Under the pieces are notes generated by a model. The model was not told the DNA's origin and made no database searches. It worked only from the letters and a program-made list of their open reading frames with translations. From the NCBI GenBank assembly GCA_017465605.1, contig JAFTVW010000036.1, positions 1 to 64,000 on the forward strand: a stretch of 64,000 bases of DNA. The letters are read 5' to 3'. Every line of letters starts with the position of its first letter. The stretch's first letter is position 1. Both the position numbers and the translations under genes were made by a program. This document shows positions 7,691 through 16,926 of the stretch, piece by piece. Origin of the DNA: Alistipes sp. GTDB taxonomy: Bacteria > Bacteroidota > Bacteroidia > Bacteroidales > Rikenellaceae.

Positions 7691-9256
7691 ATGAAAAGAA
7701 CTGAACTATTATCTCGTCTTGACAATGCCGACAAGGTGTGGGACGTTGTCGTAATTGGTGGTGGTGCAACAGGTTTGGGTTGTGCTGTCGATGCTGCATC
7801 TCGTGGCTACAATGTTGCTCTCTTCGAGCGTGAGGACTTCGCAAAGTGTACTTCAAGCCGCTCTACAAAGCTCGTACACGGTGGAGTGCGTTATTTGCAG
7901 AAGTTGGAGGTTGACCTCGTGCGCGAGGCACTTCACGAGCGCGGTCTTATGAAGCAGAACGCTCCTCACTTGGTGAAGGATCAGGCATTCGTCATCTCAA
8001 ATTATAGCCATTGGGATAATTTCCTTTACTTCTGTGGCTTGTTGTTCTACGATATCCTCTCGTTTGGATTTGGATATGGCCGTTCACGCTTCATCTCAGC
8101 CAAGAAGGTATTGGAGTATCTCCCCACATCGGCCGTTAAGGGCTTGAAGGGCGGTGTTGTTTATCACGATGGCCAGTTCGACGATTCTCGTATGGCCGTA
8201 AACCTCGCTCAGACCGCCGTAGAGCAGGGTGCAGTTGTTGCCAACTATACCGCTGTCGAGGAGGTTCTTCACGATAACGAGGGCAAGGCTTGCGGAGTTG
8301 TTGTTCGCGATTTGCAGAGCGGCAAGGAGTACACCGTAAAAGCTAAGGCCGTAATCAACGCAGCAGGAATCTTTGTTGATGAGGTGATGCAGATGGACGA
8401 GCCCAATATGCCCAAGATGGTCGTACCAAGTCAGGGTGTGCACCTCGTTCTCGATATGAAGTTCTTGCAGAGCGACTATGCCATTATGGTACCTAAGACC
8501 TCTGACGGCCGCGTATTGTTTGCAGTCCCCTGGCACGATAAGGTTGTAGTTGGTACTACCGATATTCAGCGACCCACTGCCGAGAGCGAGCCTAAACCAC
8601 TCGACGAAGAGATTGACTTCATTCTTGGAACAGCAGGCCTTTATATGAATCCTGCTCCTACTCGCAAAGATATCGTTTCGGTATTTGCCGGTCAGCGTCC
8701 ATTGGCTGCGCCCAAGAAGGAGGGCAAGAGTTCAAAGGAGGTATCTCGTAGCCACAAGATTATCGTTTCCGACCACGACCTTATCACAATCACAGGAGGT
8801 AAGTGGACTTCATATCGTCGTATGGCCGAGGATACAATCGACAAGGCTATCGAGATGGGCAAAATCGAGAAGCGTAAGTGCGCGACTCGCAAACTGAAAG
8901 TTCACGGCTGGCGACCCAACCCCAATTTGGCCGACCATATGTACGTCTATGGTAGCGACGAGCCTGCAATCCGCGCTATGATTAAGGAGAATCCTGCGTT
9001 GGGCGAGCTTATCAGCGACAAGTACGGCTACACATTGGCTGAGGTCATTTGGGCTATCCGCAAGGAGATGGCGCAGACCGTAGAGGACGTTTTGGCACGT
9101 CGTGTGCGCCTGTTGTTTGTCGATGCCCGCGAGGCACAGAAGGCAGCTCGCAAAGTCGCTGAGGTTATGGCCGAGGAGATGGGCAAGGGTAAGGAGTGGA
9201 TTGATGCACAGGTTGAGTCATTCACTCGCGTATCGAACAATTATATCGTTTGCTAA
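7691..9256 (+). CDS. glpD: Glycerol-3-phosphate dehydrogenase, FAD-dependent
   Basis: This membrane-associated flavoenzyme oxidises glycerol-3-phosphate to dihydroxyacetone phosphate and passes electrons to quinone. I chose ATG 7691 (521 residues) because the dinucleotide-binding fold begins normally from there: G-G-G-A-T-G at residues 23-28. The ATG at 7580 in the same frame would only add an unrelated 37-residue stretch. The S-S-R-S-T-K-L-V-H-G-G-V-R-Y-L motif (about 54-68) is typical of GlpD, and a DAO_C-type helical domain fills roughly the last 130 residues. glpT follows after 52 bases, so imported glycerol-3-phosphate is probably the substrate source. No glycerol kinase gene is adjacent. 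Confidence 0.95.
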   Translation: MKRTELLSRLDNADKVWDVVVIGGGATGLGCAVDAASRGYNVALFEREDFAKCTSSRSTKLVHGGVRYLQKLEVDLVREALHERGLMKQNAPHLVKDQAFVISNYSHWDNFLYFCGLLFYDILSFGFGYGRSRFISAKKVLEYLPTSAVKGLKGGVVYHDGQFDDSRMAVNLAQTAVEQGAVVANYTAVEEVLHDNEGKACGVVVRDLQSGKEYTVKAKAVINAAGIFVDEVMQMDEPNMPKMVVPSQGVHLVLDMKFLQSDYAIMVPKTSDGRVLFAVPWHDKVVVGTTDIQRPTAESEPKPLDEEIDFILGTAGLYMNPAPTRKDIVSVFAGQRPLAAPKKEGKSSKEVSRSHKIIVSDHDLITITGGKWTSYRRMAEDTIDKAIEMGKIEKRKCATRKLKVHGWRPNPNLADHMYVYGSDEPAIRAMIKENPALGELISDKYGYTLAEVIWAIRKEMAQTVEDVLARRVRLLFVDAREAQKAARKVAEVMAEEMGKGKEWIDAQVESFTRVSNNYIVC

Positions 9257-9308
9257 CAATGGGTTCCAATATTGATTGTTGGACTAACCACAATTAAAAC
9301 TTTGAGTT

Positions 9309-10730
9309 ATGTTAGACTTTTTCTCTCCGCCTGCGCCGCGTGAGCGTTTGGCCGACGACAAGATTGATAAGGAGTATCGCCGTATGCGATTAAAGGTATT
9401 CTTGGGTGCATTCTTCGGATATGCAGCCTACTACCTTGTTCGCAAAAACCTGTCGCTGGCTGCCCCGGGAATGATGGCCGAGGGTTTGCTGGACAAGGAG
9501 AGTGCGGGTTTTGCAATGGCGGGTATCCCTATTGCCTACGCATTCAGTAAGTTCTTGATGGGAAGCCTATCGGACCACTCAGACGCCCGCAAGTTCCTTG
9601 TTGTGGGACTTATCATCGCATCGAGTGTGATGATGGCTGTGGGTTTAGTACCCTACTCGGCATCAATAGCGGTGAATGCTGGTATCTTGTTTGCCTTTAT
9701 GCTGGCCGTAGGTTGGCTATCGGGTATGGGCTGGCCTCCGTGCGGACGAATTATGGCTCATTGGTTTTCGCAGAACGAGCGTAGCTTCAAGATGTCGATT
9801 TGGAATTGCTCTCACAATGTGGGAGGAGGCTCATTGGGTCTGCTCGTATCGTTGGGTATAGCGACATTTGCAGCTATGGGCATCGCGGAGAGTTGGCGTG
9901 CAGCCTTTATCTTCCCATCGGTTGTGGCGATATGCTTTGCTGCATTTTGTTGGTGGACCTTGCGTGACACGCCAGAGTCGTGTGGCCTCCCTCCAATCGA
10001 GGAGTATCGCAACGACTACACAAGTCGCAAGGCTGCCAAAGGTGAGGAGCAGAAGATTCCATTCCGCCGTTTGTTCGTTGAGTATGTATTCAAGAATCAT
10101 CTTTTGTGGCTGATTGCCATTGCAAATGTCTTTGTATATTTCATTCGCTACGGAGTGAGCGATTGGTCGCCCACATATTTGCAGGAGATGCAAATCCTCT
10201 CGCCCGACGAGAGTCGCTTGGCATTCTCACTCTTCGAGTATGCGGGTATTCCGGGCACGATTATCTGCGGCTGGTTGTCATCGAAGTTCTTTGAGGGTCG
10301 ATGCGCTCCCGTCAATGTAATCTATATGGTGATGGTACTTGTTGGTATATTGTGCTATTGGCAAGCTGAATCAATCGCAGGAGTTCTTGGCGGTGGTGAG
10401 GCTGTGTTGAAGGCGATTGTGTATGGCGCACTCAGCCTTACAGGTTTTGCAGTCTATGGACCTATCGCACTCATTGGTATTCAGGCTCTTAGCTTCGTTC
10501 CGAAGAATGCGGCTGGTACTGCGGCTGGATTTGTGGGATTGTTTGGATATTTGTTGGGTGATGCACTCTTATCGAAAATCGTGGTGGGTCAAATCGCTGG
10601 TAGCGACCACTTGGGTTGGAGTGCAACGTTCTGGTTGTTTACAATTGGCTGTGTTATAGCTACTTTGATATGCGCGGTTACTTGGAATAAGGAGTATCGC
10701 GTAATGAATGAGCGAAGATTACAACACTAA
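9309..10730 (+). CDS. glpT: Glycerol-3-phosphate transporter, major facilitator superfamily
   Basis: A 473-residue polytopic inner-membrane protein of the organophosphate:phosphate antiporter family. The N-terminal F-F-G-Y-A-A-Y-Y-L-V-R-K-N-L-S-L-A-A-P segment and the D-x-x-D-A-R-K-F loop after helix 2-3 (S-D-H-S-D-A-R-K) are family hallmarks; the conserved arginine in Y-L-V-R-K corresponds to the phosphate-binding arginine of GlpT. About twelve hydrophobic segments are visible. It follows glpD by 52 bases and both probably answer to the divergent DeoR-type repressor. UhpT-like hexose-phosphate specificity is the alternative, but the neighbourhood argues for glycerol-3-phosphate. Confidence 0.93.
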   Translation: MLDFFSPPAPRERLADDKIDKEYRRMRLKVFLGAFFGYAAYYLVRKNLSLAAPGMMAEGLLDKESAGFAMAGIPIAYAFSKFLMGSLSDHSDARKFLVVGLIIASSVMMAVGLVPYSASIAVNAGILFAFMLAVGWLSGMGWPPCGRIMAHWFSQNERSFKMSIWNCSHNVGGGSLGLLVSLGIATFAAMGIAESWRAAFIFPSVVAICFAAFCWWTLRDTPESCGLPPIEEYRNDYTSRKAAKGEEQKIPFRRLFVEYVFKNHLLWLIAIANVFVYFIRYGVSDWSPTYLQEMQILSPDESRLAFSLFEYAGIPGTIICGWLSSKFFEGRCAPVNVIYMVMVLVGILCYWQAESIAGVLGGGEAVLKAIVYGALSLTGFAVYGPIALIGIQALSFVPKNAAGTAAGFVGLFGYLLGDALLSKIVVGQIAGSDHLGWSATFWLFTIGCVIATLICAVTWNKEYRVMNERRLQH

Positions 10731-10852
10731 TCTCGCGCTCTCACTTAAAGCGCAACTTTAAGTGGAATTAAACCTTTGCATAAGGTGAATAAGATTAACC
10801 TCGTCGGGCTCAGACGGTTGGTAGATTGATTGGGTTTGATGATGGTGAAAAG

Positions 10853-10928
10853 ATAGAGCGTTGGTGCTACGAAGTGTGGTTTTGTGGATTTATCCATAGT
10901 AACACCTAACACTCTATGTCGGTTTTTT
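10853..10928 (+). terminator. Long hairpin with T run, terminator or small RNA 3-prime end
   Basis: Arms 10853-10870 and 10899-10917 pair over about 18 bases with a few wobbles or bulges. The 28-base loop contains a smaller hairpin (GGATTTATCC). GTCGG and seven T follow. The stem is longer than needed for termination, so it could also be the end of a small RNA. Confidence 0.6.
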
Positions 10929-10935
10929 TGTGGTT

Positions 10936-10964
10936 CCCTCCGCCTTCGGGTGGAGGGATTTTTT
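10936..10964 (+). terminator. Second intrinsic terminator after glpT
   Basis: CCCTCCGCC, TTCG tetraloop, GGTGGAGGG, then ATTTTTTT. It is 7 bases beyond the preceding hairpin, making a tandem terminator. Confidence 0.85.
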
Positions 10965-11164
10965 TGTGCGTATATCTGCTCACAATTTATGAGGCCGCAG
11001 ATAAGCTCACACAAACAAAATCTGCCAAAATGTCGTATTGGAGCATAAATCATCTGCCAAAGTATGCCAAACAGTCGGTTTAATGTCGTATTTAGGGCTC
11101 TGGCAAAAGATTTGCTCTTCAAAATTCAGCAAACAGAGATTGAAAACAACAAAACCGATAAACT

Positions 11165-13768
11165 ATGAACATCAATTCTTTAACAATCAAAGCGCAGGAG
11201 ATTTTGCAGGGTGCTATATCTCTTGCTCGTGAGCGTGGTCAGCAGGCTGTTGAGCCTATGCACCTGCTCTCGAAGATCATCGCAGAGGAGGATTCGCTTG
11301 GAGCGTTCTTGCTCGGCCGAGTAGGTGTGAATGTAAAGATGCTCCGCGACGAAGTTCGCTCGGCATTGGAGTCAATGCCTAAGGTGTCGGGCGGTAACGG
11401 CGAACAATATTTTTCGGGCGACACGTCGAAGGTGATTCAGCGTGCGGTCGATTTCACCCGCACATTCAACGACCGCTACGCTTCGGTCGAGCATCTTGTC
11501 TTGGGCCTTGTGGCCGAGCGAGGCGCGGTGGCCGATATCTTGAAGCGAAACGGAGCTACCGAGAAGGATTTGATTGCCGCTATTCGTGAGTTCCGCAAGG
11601 GCTCAACCGTCGATTCGCAGACCTCATCGCAAGAGTTTAATGCGCTGGGTAAATATGCCATAAACCTTAATGAGTTGGCCCGTAATGGCAAACTCGACCC
11701 TGTAATTGGCCGTGATGACGAGATACGCCGAGTGTTGCAGATTCTCTCACGCCGCACCAAGAATAATCCTATCCTTGTAGGTGAGGCTGGTGTGGGTAAG
11801 ACCGCCATTGCCGAGGGTATCGCTCACAGAATTGTGAATGGCGATGTCCCCGAGAATCTGAAATCGAAATCTATCTTCTCGCTCGATATGGGAGCATTGG
11901 TTGCTGGTGCAAAGTATCAGGGAGAGTTTGAGGAGCGTTTGAAGGGAGTGGTGCAGGAGGTTATCGCAAGCGATGGCGAGATATTGCTCTTTATTGATGA
12001 GATTCACACGCTTGTTGGAGCTGGTAAGACAAGCGGTGCGATGGACGCTGCTAACATTCTCAAACCCGCTTTGGCGCGTGGCGAGCTTCGCACAATTGGA
12101 GCAACCACACTCGACGAATTCCAGAAATATTTTGAGCAGGACAAGGCTTTGGAGCGTCGTTTCCAGAAGGTATTGGTAGATGAGCCTACAACCGAAGATG
12201 CCATCTCGATTCTGCGTGGCTTGAAGGAGCGATACGAAAATCACCATCAAGTGCGTATCAAGGACGAGGCGATAATTGCCGCCGTTGAGCTTTCGCACCG
12301 ATACATCACATCGCGATTCCTGCCCGATAAGGCGATTGACCTAATTGATGAGGCGGCAGCCCACTTGCGCTTGGAGATGAACTCAGTTCCAGAGGAGATA
12401 GATACCCTTGACCGTAAGATACGTCAGCTCGAAATTGAGCGAGAGGCTATTCGCCGCGAGAACGATGAGCCTCGAATGGAGAATCTGACACGCGAGATTG
12501 AGGAGCAGAAGTCGAAGGAGGCTGCTCTTAGAGCCAAGTGGCAGGGAGAGCGTGACCTATTGCAGAAGATTCAGCAGAACAAGGATTCGATTGAACATCT
12601 GAAAGTCGAAGCCCAGCAGGCCGAGCGAGCAGGCGATTATGGTCGTGTAGCCGAGATTCGTTATGGCAAGATTGTCGAGGCAGAGAAGCAGATTGAGGCA
12701 TTGCAGGAGCAGTTGAGAATGACTGCCGCAGGAGGTGACGCGATGATTAAAGAGGAGGTTGATTCGCAAGATATTGCCGAGGTTGTATCGCGTTGGACAG
12801 GTATCCCTGTGCAGAGAATGCTGGCTTCGGAGCGAGAGAAGTTGCTCAATATGGAGCAGGAGTTGCATCGCCGAGTTGTAGGTCAGCAGCAGGCCATAGA
12901 GGTAATTTCCGATGCTGTGCGTCGCTCTCGCGCAGGATTAAGCGATGGCCGCAAACCTATCGGTTCGTTTATCTTCCTCGGCACAACGGGTGTTGGAAAG
13001 ACCGAGCTTGCAAAGGCTTTGGCAGAGTTTCTCTTTAATGATGACTCGATGCTTACGCGAATCGATATGAGTGAGTATCAGGAGCGTCACAGCGTATCAC
13101 GATTGGTGGGAGCTCCTCCGGGATATGTGGGTTACGATGAGGGTGGTCAGCTGACAGAGGCTGTTCGCCGTAAGCCTTACTCGGTGGTATTGCTTGATGA
13201 GATTGAAAAGGCGCACCCCGACGTGTTCAACATATTGTTGCAGGTGCTGGACGATGGCCGTCTTACCGACAATAAGGGTCGTACTGTGGATTTCCGCAAC
13301 ACGATTATAATTATGACCTCGAATATGGGCTCACACATCATTCAGGAAAACTTCTCACGCTCATTCGATGGTGAGCATATTTCGGCTGAGGTGGTGGAGC
13401 GCACTCGCAATGAGGTTGTGGAGCTTTTGAAAACGCACCTAAAACCTGAGTTCTTGAATCGTATCGACGAGATTGTGATGTTTGAGCCGCTTACTCGTGG
13501 CGACATCGAGCAGATTGTAGATATTCAGATGGGTATCATAAAGCGTATGTTGGCTCACAACGGCATAACGTTGAGTTACACCCCTGCGGCCAAGCAGCTC
13601 ATAGCACGCTTGGGATACGATGCGATGTATGGCGCACGACCCGTGAAGCGAGTGATTCAGCGTGAGGTGGTCAACGACCTATCGAAGCGAATACTTGCGG
13701 GTGAGGTGTCGAGCGAGCGAGAGATTGTGATTGATGCCGATGGAGAGCGATTGGAATTCCACAATTAA
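11165..13768 (+). CDS. clpB: ATP-dependent disaggregase ClpB
   Basis: An 867-residue Hsp100 chaperone that extracts proteins from aggregates together with DnaK. An N-terminal double Clp repeat (about 1-145) is followed by AAA-1 with Walker A G-E-A-G-V-G-K-T near 205. The long coiled-coil middle domain (about 400-520, rich in charged heptads such as [14 protein letters not shown]) distinguishes ClpB from ClpA and ClpX. AAA-2 has Walker A G-T-T-G-V-G-K-T near 607 and [11 protein letters not shown] Walker B. The length matches the family. It is monocistronic, with a terminator immediately downstream. Confidence 0.97.
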   Translation: MNINSLTIKAQEILQGAISLARERGQQAVEPMHLLSKIIAEEDSLGAFLLGRVGVNVKMLRDEVRSALESMPKVSGGNGEQYFSGDTSKVIQRAVDFTRTFNDRYASVEHLVLGLVAERGAVADILKRNGATEKDLIAAIREFRKGSTVDSQTSSQEFNALGKYAINLNELARNGKLDPVIGRDDEIRRVLQILSRRTKNNPILVGEAGVGKTAIAEGIAHRIVNGDVPENLKSKSIFSLDMGALVAGAKYQGEFEERLKGVVQEVIASDGEILLFIDEIHTLVGAGKTSGAMDAANILKPALARGELRTIGATTLDEFQKYFEQDKALERRFQKVLVDEPTTEDAISILRGLKERYENHHQVRIKDEAIIAAVELSHRYITSRFLPDKAIDLIDEAAAHLRLEMNSVPEEIDTLDRKIRQLEIEREAIRRENDEPRMENLTREIEEQKSKEAALRAKWQGERDLLQKIQQNKDSIEHLKVEAQQAERAGDYGRVAEIRYGKIVEAEKQIEALQEQLRMTAAGGDAMIKEEVDSQDIAEVVSRWTGIPVQRMLASEREKLLNMEQELHRRVVGQQQAIEVISDAVRRSRAGLSDGRKPIGSFIFLGTTGVGKTELAKALAEFLFNDDSMLTRIDMSEYQERHSVSRLVGAPPGYVGYDEGGQLTEAVRRKPYSVVLLDEIEKAHPDVFNILLQVLDDGRLTDNKGRTVDFRNTIIIMTSNMGSHIIQENFSRSFDGEHISAEVVERTRNEVVELLKTHLKPEFLNRIDEIVMFEPLTRGDIEQIVDIQMGIIKRMLAHNGITLSYTPAAKQLIARLGYDAMYGARPVKRVIQREVVNDLSKRILAGEVSSEREIVIDADGERLEFHN

Positions 13769-13787
13769 TAGCTGTTTTTAATATAAG

Positions 13788-13826
13788 AAAACTCTGCCTA
13801 ACTAAGTGTTAGACAGAGTTTTTTGT
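13788..13826 (+). terminator. Terminator of clpB
   Basis: AAACTCTG pairs with CAGAGTTT (13788-13795 with 13814-13821), reinforced by TAAC/GTTA inside, followed by a T run. Confidence 0.85.
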
Positions 13827-13902
13827 TATCCAATATATCGTCATTCTATATTTTCGCATCAACGGCCATCGGTGATAAAATAAGGCTCTATGCGAAAATG
13901 TT

Positions 13903-14009
13903 GGAAGGTTGCGATTAAGGTGAGAGCAGAGTGTGTTTACACACTTTGCCGAACCATAGCAACCAAAAGCCGCGTAGCGGATTAATCTTCCGCTTATTAA
14001 GAACCTTCC
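13903..14009. repeat. Long imperfect palindrome, REP-like
   Basis: The outer arms are GGAAGGTT (13903-13910) and AACCTTCC (14002-14009). An inner hairpin pairs GCAGAGTGTG with CACACTTTGC around a TTTA loop. The core differs from the other palindromes in this window, so I treat it as a separate type. Confidence 0.6.
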
Positions 14010-14144
14010 AGAGAACAACCTTTGCCCCAGAGTCCTTCTTAGCAAGGCATCATTCCCAAAGGTAGATTCCTGCATTTCTTCATAGCTGCTTTTCCCTTCT
14101 CCAACTCTCGCAAATGAGGAAATGCGGAATGACGTATTTTATAT

Positions 14145-15056
14145 TTACTTAATCTTTATCTCTCTCACCTTGAATGGCTTTTTAGCAGCCAGTTCGGCAG
14201 CACGGCGGCAGTAATCGGCGCACTTGCCCTCGGCTTTCAAGATGCCCTTGTCGTGGATTTCGAGCGTTGAGGTTGAAACCTTCTCGCCATCGAATGGACG
14301 CACCAAAGTCTCATACCATACGCAAGCTGCGGCATAGCGACCCGCTCCGTAGTCGAGGTGATAGCCATCGCGAGTGAAGTCGTTGGGGGCATTGTTCACG
14401 GGCGAAAGGCGCAACATACGAATCGCTGTGCCCGATGGGATAAAGTAGTCGAAGCAATCGAAATCGTTGCGAATCTGCAATACGGCCTGCATAATGGCGG
14501 TGTCCATCTTTGCCTGTGAGTTGTCGTAGTGGTGGTAATGCTGGTGCTTGCTCGCGGTGGAGTAAGACCAAGTGATATGCCACGCAAGGTGGGCCTGAGG
14601 CTGGGCCTTCTTCACGACTGCTACCAATCGCTCCAAATGGGGCTTGATGGTCTCGTACTGACCCGAATAGCCCGATGCTTGCTGCATAGTTATAATGTCC
14701 CACTCGCCCATTGCAAGAGCCGACTGGATAGAACGTTTTTCGGCGTGCTTTACCCACTTATTCTCGCCAGCCTTTGAGGTGTAGAAGGTGTAGGCCGACT
14801 GCTGCTTGTCGAAGAACTGCATATGGCGTTCCACCGAGCAGCCTCCAACATAGAGGCGGGCCAACTCAACCTTTTTGATACCCATATTTTCCAACAGGGC
14901 GGGCAGATGCTCCATACCATCATCGGAGAAGCTGTTGCCGATGGCCAAAATGCGGAGCACTCCATCGCCATTGGCATCGGGATTACGCTTGGCCGAGGCA
15001 TCGGTAGCGGTGGCACACAGGGCCACGCAGAGAATAAGCGAGAAAAGTCGTTTCAT
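14145..15056 (-). CDS. DUF4886 family secreted SGNH-hydrolase-like protein
   Basis: A 303-residue exported protein (signal peptide about 1-22, ending A-T-D-A-S-A). The mature start, I-L-A-I-G-N-S-F-S-D-D-G, is the GDS-like block I of SGNH/GDSL hydrolases, and Y-H-L-D-Y-G-A-G-R near residue 245 resembles the C-terminal catalytic His block (D-x-x-H). W-D-I-I-T-M-Q-Q-A-S-G is typical of DUF4886. In Bacteroidota these proteins often sit near glycan-active enzymes and may be esterases, but no substrate is indicated. It begins just 1 base after the DUF4252-like gene ends, as the last gene of the ECF-sigma-led operon. Confidence 0.8.
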   Translation of the reverse strand: MKRLFSLILCVALCATATDASAKRNPDANGDGVLRILAIGNSFSDDGMEHLPALLENMGIKKVELARLYVGGCSVERHMQFFDKQQSAYTFYTSKAGENKWVKHAEKRSIQSALAMGEWDIITMQQASGYSGQYETIKPHLERLVAVVKKAQPQAHLAWHITWSYSTASKHQHYHHYDNSQAKMDTAIMQAVLQIRNDFDCFDYFIPSGTAIRMLRLSPVNNAPNDFTRDGYHLDYGAGRYAAACVWYETLVRPFDGEKVSTSTLEIHDKGILKAEGKCADYCRRAAELAAKKPFKVREIKIK

Positions 15057-15057
15057 A

Positions 15058-15600
15058 CTATTGTGTTTTTAATGTATCTATAATATCCATATTTTCAATC
15101 TTCGGCTGCGAAGGGAAAATCATAGCAAGTATCTCTTTGTAGCCAACTGCTCCATAGATATCGCACACGAGAGTTTGTTTGCCGCTTGTTATAAATATCA
15201 GATACTCGTTCAAATCTCTAAGAGCAGTTCTATATATCTCATATTTTACACCATTGGTGGTAAATATTCCGGCACTATCATATTTGCCCTCCCGAGTAAT
15301 ATGTTTTAATGCGCGAATAACACCGCCGCCTACACCCGATGTATTGTCTGTTATTTTTATTTGATAAATCGAATTTATTCGTTTTATCAGATTTTGGGTT
15401 TTGGAGTCGTCGCTTTTAACCATCATCTGCAACATCTCACCCGTAAAATGGGTTAATTCCATTGTTCGTGCATATGTTGGGTTAGTTTGCCATTGCAGTA
15501 AACGGTTGTATTCATTAAGGAATACCTTTTTTTGCGCCTTACCTTCGTATGCCGAACCGATTGCTACAAGCATTACAAATATAATAAAAATTCTTTTCAT
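15058..15600 (-). CDS. DUF4252-like exported protein
   Basis: A 180-residue exported protein with an N-terminal hydrophobic signal (M-K-R-I-F-I-I-F-V-M-L-V-A-I). The overall pattern, T-x-E-M-L-Q-M-M-V-K near residue 53 and the C-terminal Y-L-I-F-I-T-S-G-K-Q-T-L-V-C-D-I-Y-G-A-V-G-Y-K-E-I-L, recalls DUF4252. That family occurs in Bacteroidota operons with an ECF sigma factor and a small membrane protein, exactly the context here. The resemblance is recognisable but weak, so the family call is tentative; the biochemical role of DUF4252 is unknown to me. It starts 12 bases after the preceding barrel gene ends and ends 1 base before the next gene starts. Confidence 0.55.
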   Translation of the reverse strand: MKRIFIIFVMLVAIGSAYEGKAQKKVFLNEYNRLLQWQTNPTYARTMELTHFTGEMLQMMVKSDDSKTQNLIKRINSIYQIKITDNTSGVGGGVIRALKHITREGKYDSAGIFTTNGVKYEIYRTALRDLNEYLIFITSGKQTLVCDIYGAVGYKEILAMIFPSQPKIENMDIIDTLKTQ

Positions 15601-15612
15601 AGTTGCGCTGTT

Positions 15613-16440
15613 TTAGAATCCTATACCAATTGTCCACTGCTGAGCCTCGGGGCCACGACCCGATTTGAATATTTGGGTGGGCTGATATGAGCAGAATACC
15701 GAGAATCGGCGAAAGTTCACGCGAGCCGTCGCTCCCGCCTGAATAAAGTTGGTGGGGAAGTTATGCTCCTTCTCCTTGTGGCCGCCGTGATACTTTATTT
15801 TGGTGTGTGAGTTCATCACCATATCGACATAACCACCCACTGAGAATGCAAATTTGTGAGGGTTGCCAAAGTTTAACTCCATAGGGATATGCAACGAAGC
15901 GATGTTGAACTTACTCTTTTTGGGCGATTTATCGCCTTTGTAGGGTTCAATAGCATAGGGCATCACAACTCCATCGACCTTCTTCCACGATTGGCCAGAG
16001 CTTAGGCGATAATCGTTGGCACGAATTCCGAGAGCTGCCGAGAATCCCACTTTTCTGCGGCGATCGTAGGCGTTGAAGCTGAGGATATTGATGGTCGTCT
16101 GCATAGATTTCCATTCACGGATATCGAAGAAATCTCCCACATCGCTTGTAGAGTAAGCATTATAGCCCACATTCGAGAGGACATTGCAACCAATCTCGAA
16201 AACAGGAATCGATGAGTAGCCTTTTGCTCCTATCCTTATTCCCGACTTGATTACGTGCACGACGGGTTTAATCTGTACGCTCGGACTCTCTGAATCGGTT
16301 GTTGACTCCGCAAAAGGAGAATCTTTGTCGTTGTCAGTAAATGAGATACCGTCGATTCCGAGCTTGATTTGCGCTTGGGCGAAGTTGCTGATGCCGATAA
16401 AAGAGACGGCAACGAGGGTTAGAAGAAAAATCTTTTTCAT
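15613..16440 (-). CDS. Outer-membrane beta-barrel protein, PorT-like or porin-family
   Basis: A 275-residue exported protein: a signal peptide ending in A-Q-A-Q, then alternating hydrophobic/polar strands. The chain ends G-I-G-F, an aromatic C-terminal residue typical of BAM-inserted barrels. Segments such as K-V-G-F-S-A-A-L-G-I-R, K-F-A-F-S-V-G-G-Y-V-D-M and F-S-V-F-C-S-Y-Q-P-T look like transmembrane hairpins. It lies between the membrane-anchored partner of the sigma factor and the DUF4252-like gene, so it is probably a target and member of this regulon. The function (adhesion, stress sensing or transport) cannot be told. Confidence 0.65.
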   Translation of the reverse strand: MKKIFLLTLVAVSFIGISNFAQAQIKLGIDGISFTDNDKDSPFAESTTDSESPSVQIKPVVHVIKSGIRIGAKGYSSIPVFEIGCNVLSNVGYNAYSTSDVGDFFDIREWKSMQTTINILSFNAYDRRRKVGFSAALGIRANDYRLSSGQSWKKVDGVVMPYAIEPYKGDKSPKKSKFNIASLHIPMELNFGNPHKFAFSVGGYVDMVMNSHTKIKYHGGHKEKEHNFPTNFIQAGATARVNFRRFSVFCSYQPTQIFKSGRGPEAQQWTIGIGF

Positions 16441-16497
16441 AATCTGATTTATATTTTTAAGTTGATTGTTAATATCTTACACTGTTTTTTTGCGTGA

Positions 16498-16926
16498 TTA
16501 GTTCAATTCAAATAAATTCTCAATTGAGTTTACTTGTGGCAATTCGGCCTGCGCCAAATTATTGAATATATCCTGTGCGCGAGCCTCGGCCTCGGCAAGC
16601 GAGGTAATGGGCTCTCCGTTGTAGTAGCCATAGACGGTGGGTTGTGATAGTTTATAAATCGGTATGAGAATAATCGCAACCGCAGCTACGGCTGTGGCCA
16701 GCTTCACTCTCCACGAAAGTCCCGACGAGTGGCGCAGGGTGACTGCCACACGCTCCGAGGATAGGCTCTCGCCGCACTCCATCATAGCCTTTACGGCCTG
16801 CATCTCGGCGTCAAGAGAATTTTTGTCGAACCGTTGAAATGCTTGTCGCAAGACCTGCTCATCGTCGAGCGAGGTTGCGCCAGCGAAATATCGCTCACAA
16901 AGCTCAGAAAGTAATCTATTGTCCAT
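16498..16926 (-). CDS. Small single-pass membrane protein, putative anti-sigma factor
   Basis: A 142-residue protein with a soluble N-terminal region (1-70), one transmembrane helix (about 72-92, V-K-L-A-T-A-V-A-A-V-A-I-I-L-I-P) and a short periplasmic tail. The topology and the 11-base overlap with the upstream ECF sigma gene suggest an anti-sigma factor or related sensor. No zinc-binding H-x-x-x-C-x-x-C motif of the ZAS class is present; Cys10 and Cys51 are far apart. The acidic N-terminal part (E-R-Y-F-A-G-A-T-S-L-D-D-E-Q) is common in Bacteroidota proteins encoded after ECF sigma genes. I am confident of the topology, less so of the function. Confidence 0.55.
   Translation of the reverse strand: MDNRLLSELCERYFAGATSLDDEQVLRQAFQRFDKNSLDAEMQAVKAMMECGESLSSERVAVTLRHSSGLSWRVKLATAVAAVAIILIPIYKLSQPTVYGYYNGEPITSLAEAEARAQDIFNNLAQAELPQVNSIENLFELN

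Larger units (their letters stand above)
10731..11164. other. Intergenic region between glpT and clpB
   Basis: No credible gene. A 9-bp hairpin (CACTTAAAG at 10742-10750 with CTTTAAGTG at 10756-10764) begins 11 bases after the glpT stop, without a T run. A longer hairpin with a T run (10853-10928) and a second GC-rich terminator (10936-10964) follow. The last 200 bp before clpB are AT-rich and must contain its promoter; I found no clear -33/-7 pair and no recognisable CIRCE element. Confidence 0.55.
13769..14144. other. Intergenic region between clpB and the DUF4886 gene
   Basis: This stretch contains the clpB terminator and the palindromic repeat at 13903-14009. The remaining 130 bp before 14145 show no gene and no clear signal for the converging minus-strand operon. 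Confidence 0.5.

Noticed and set aside
10745..11122. A 125-codon minus-strand frame between glpT and clpB
   Set aside because: It runs through two terminator hairpins and reads as low-quality, basic sequence without any family feature.
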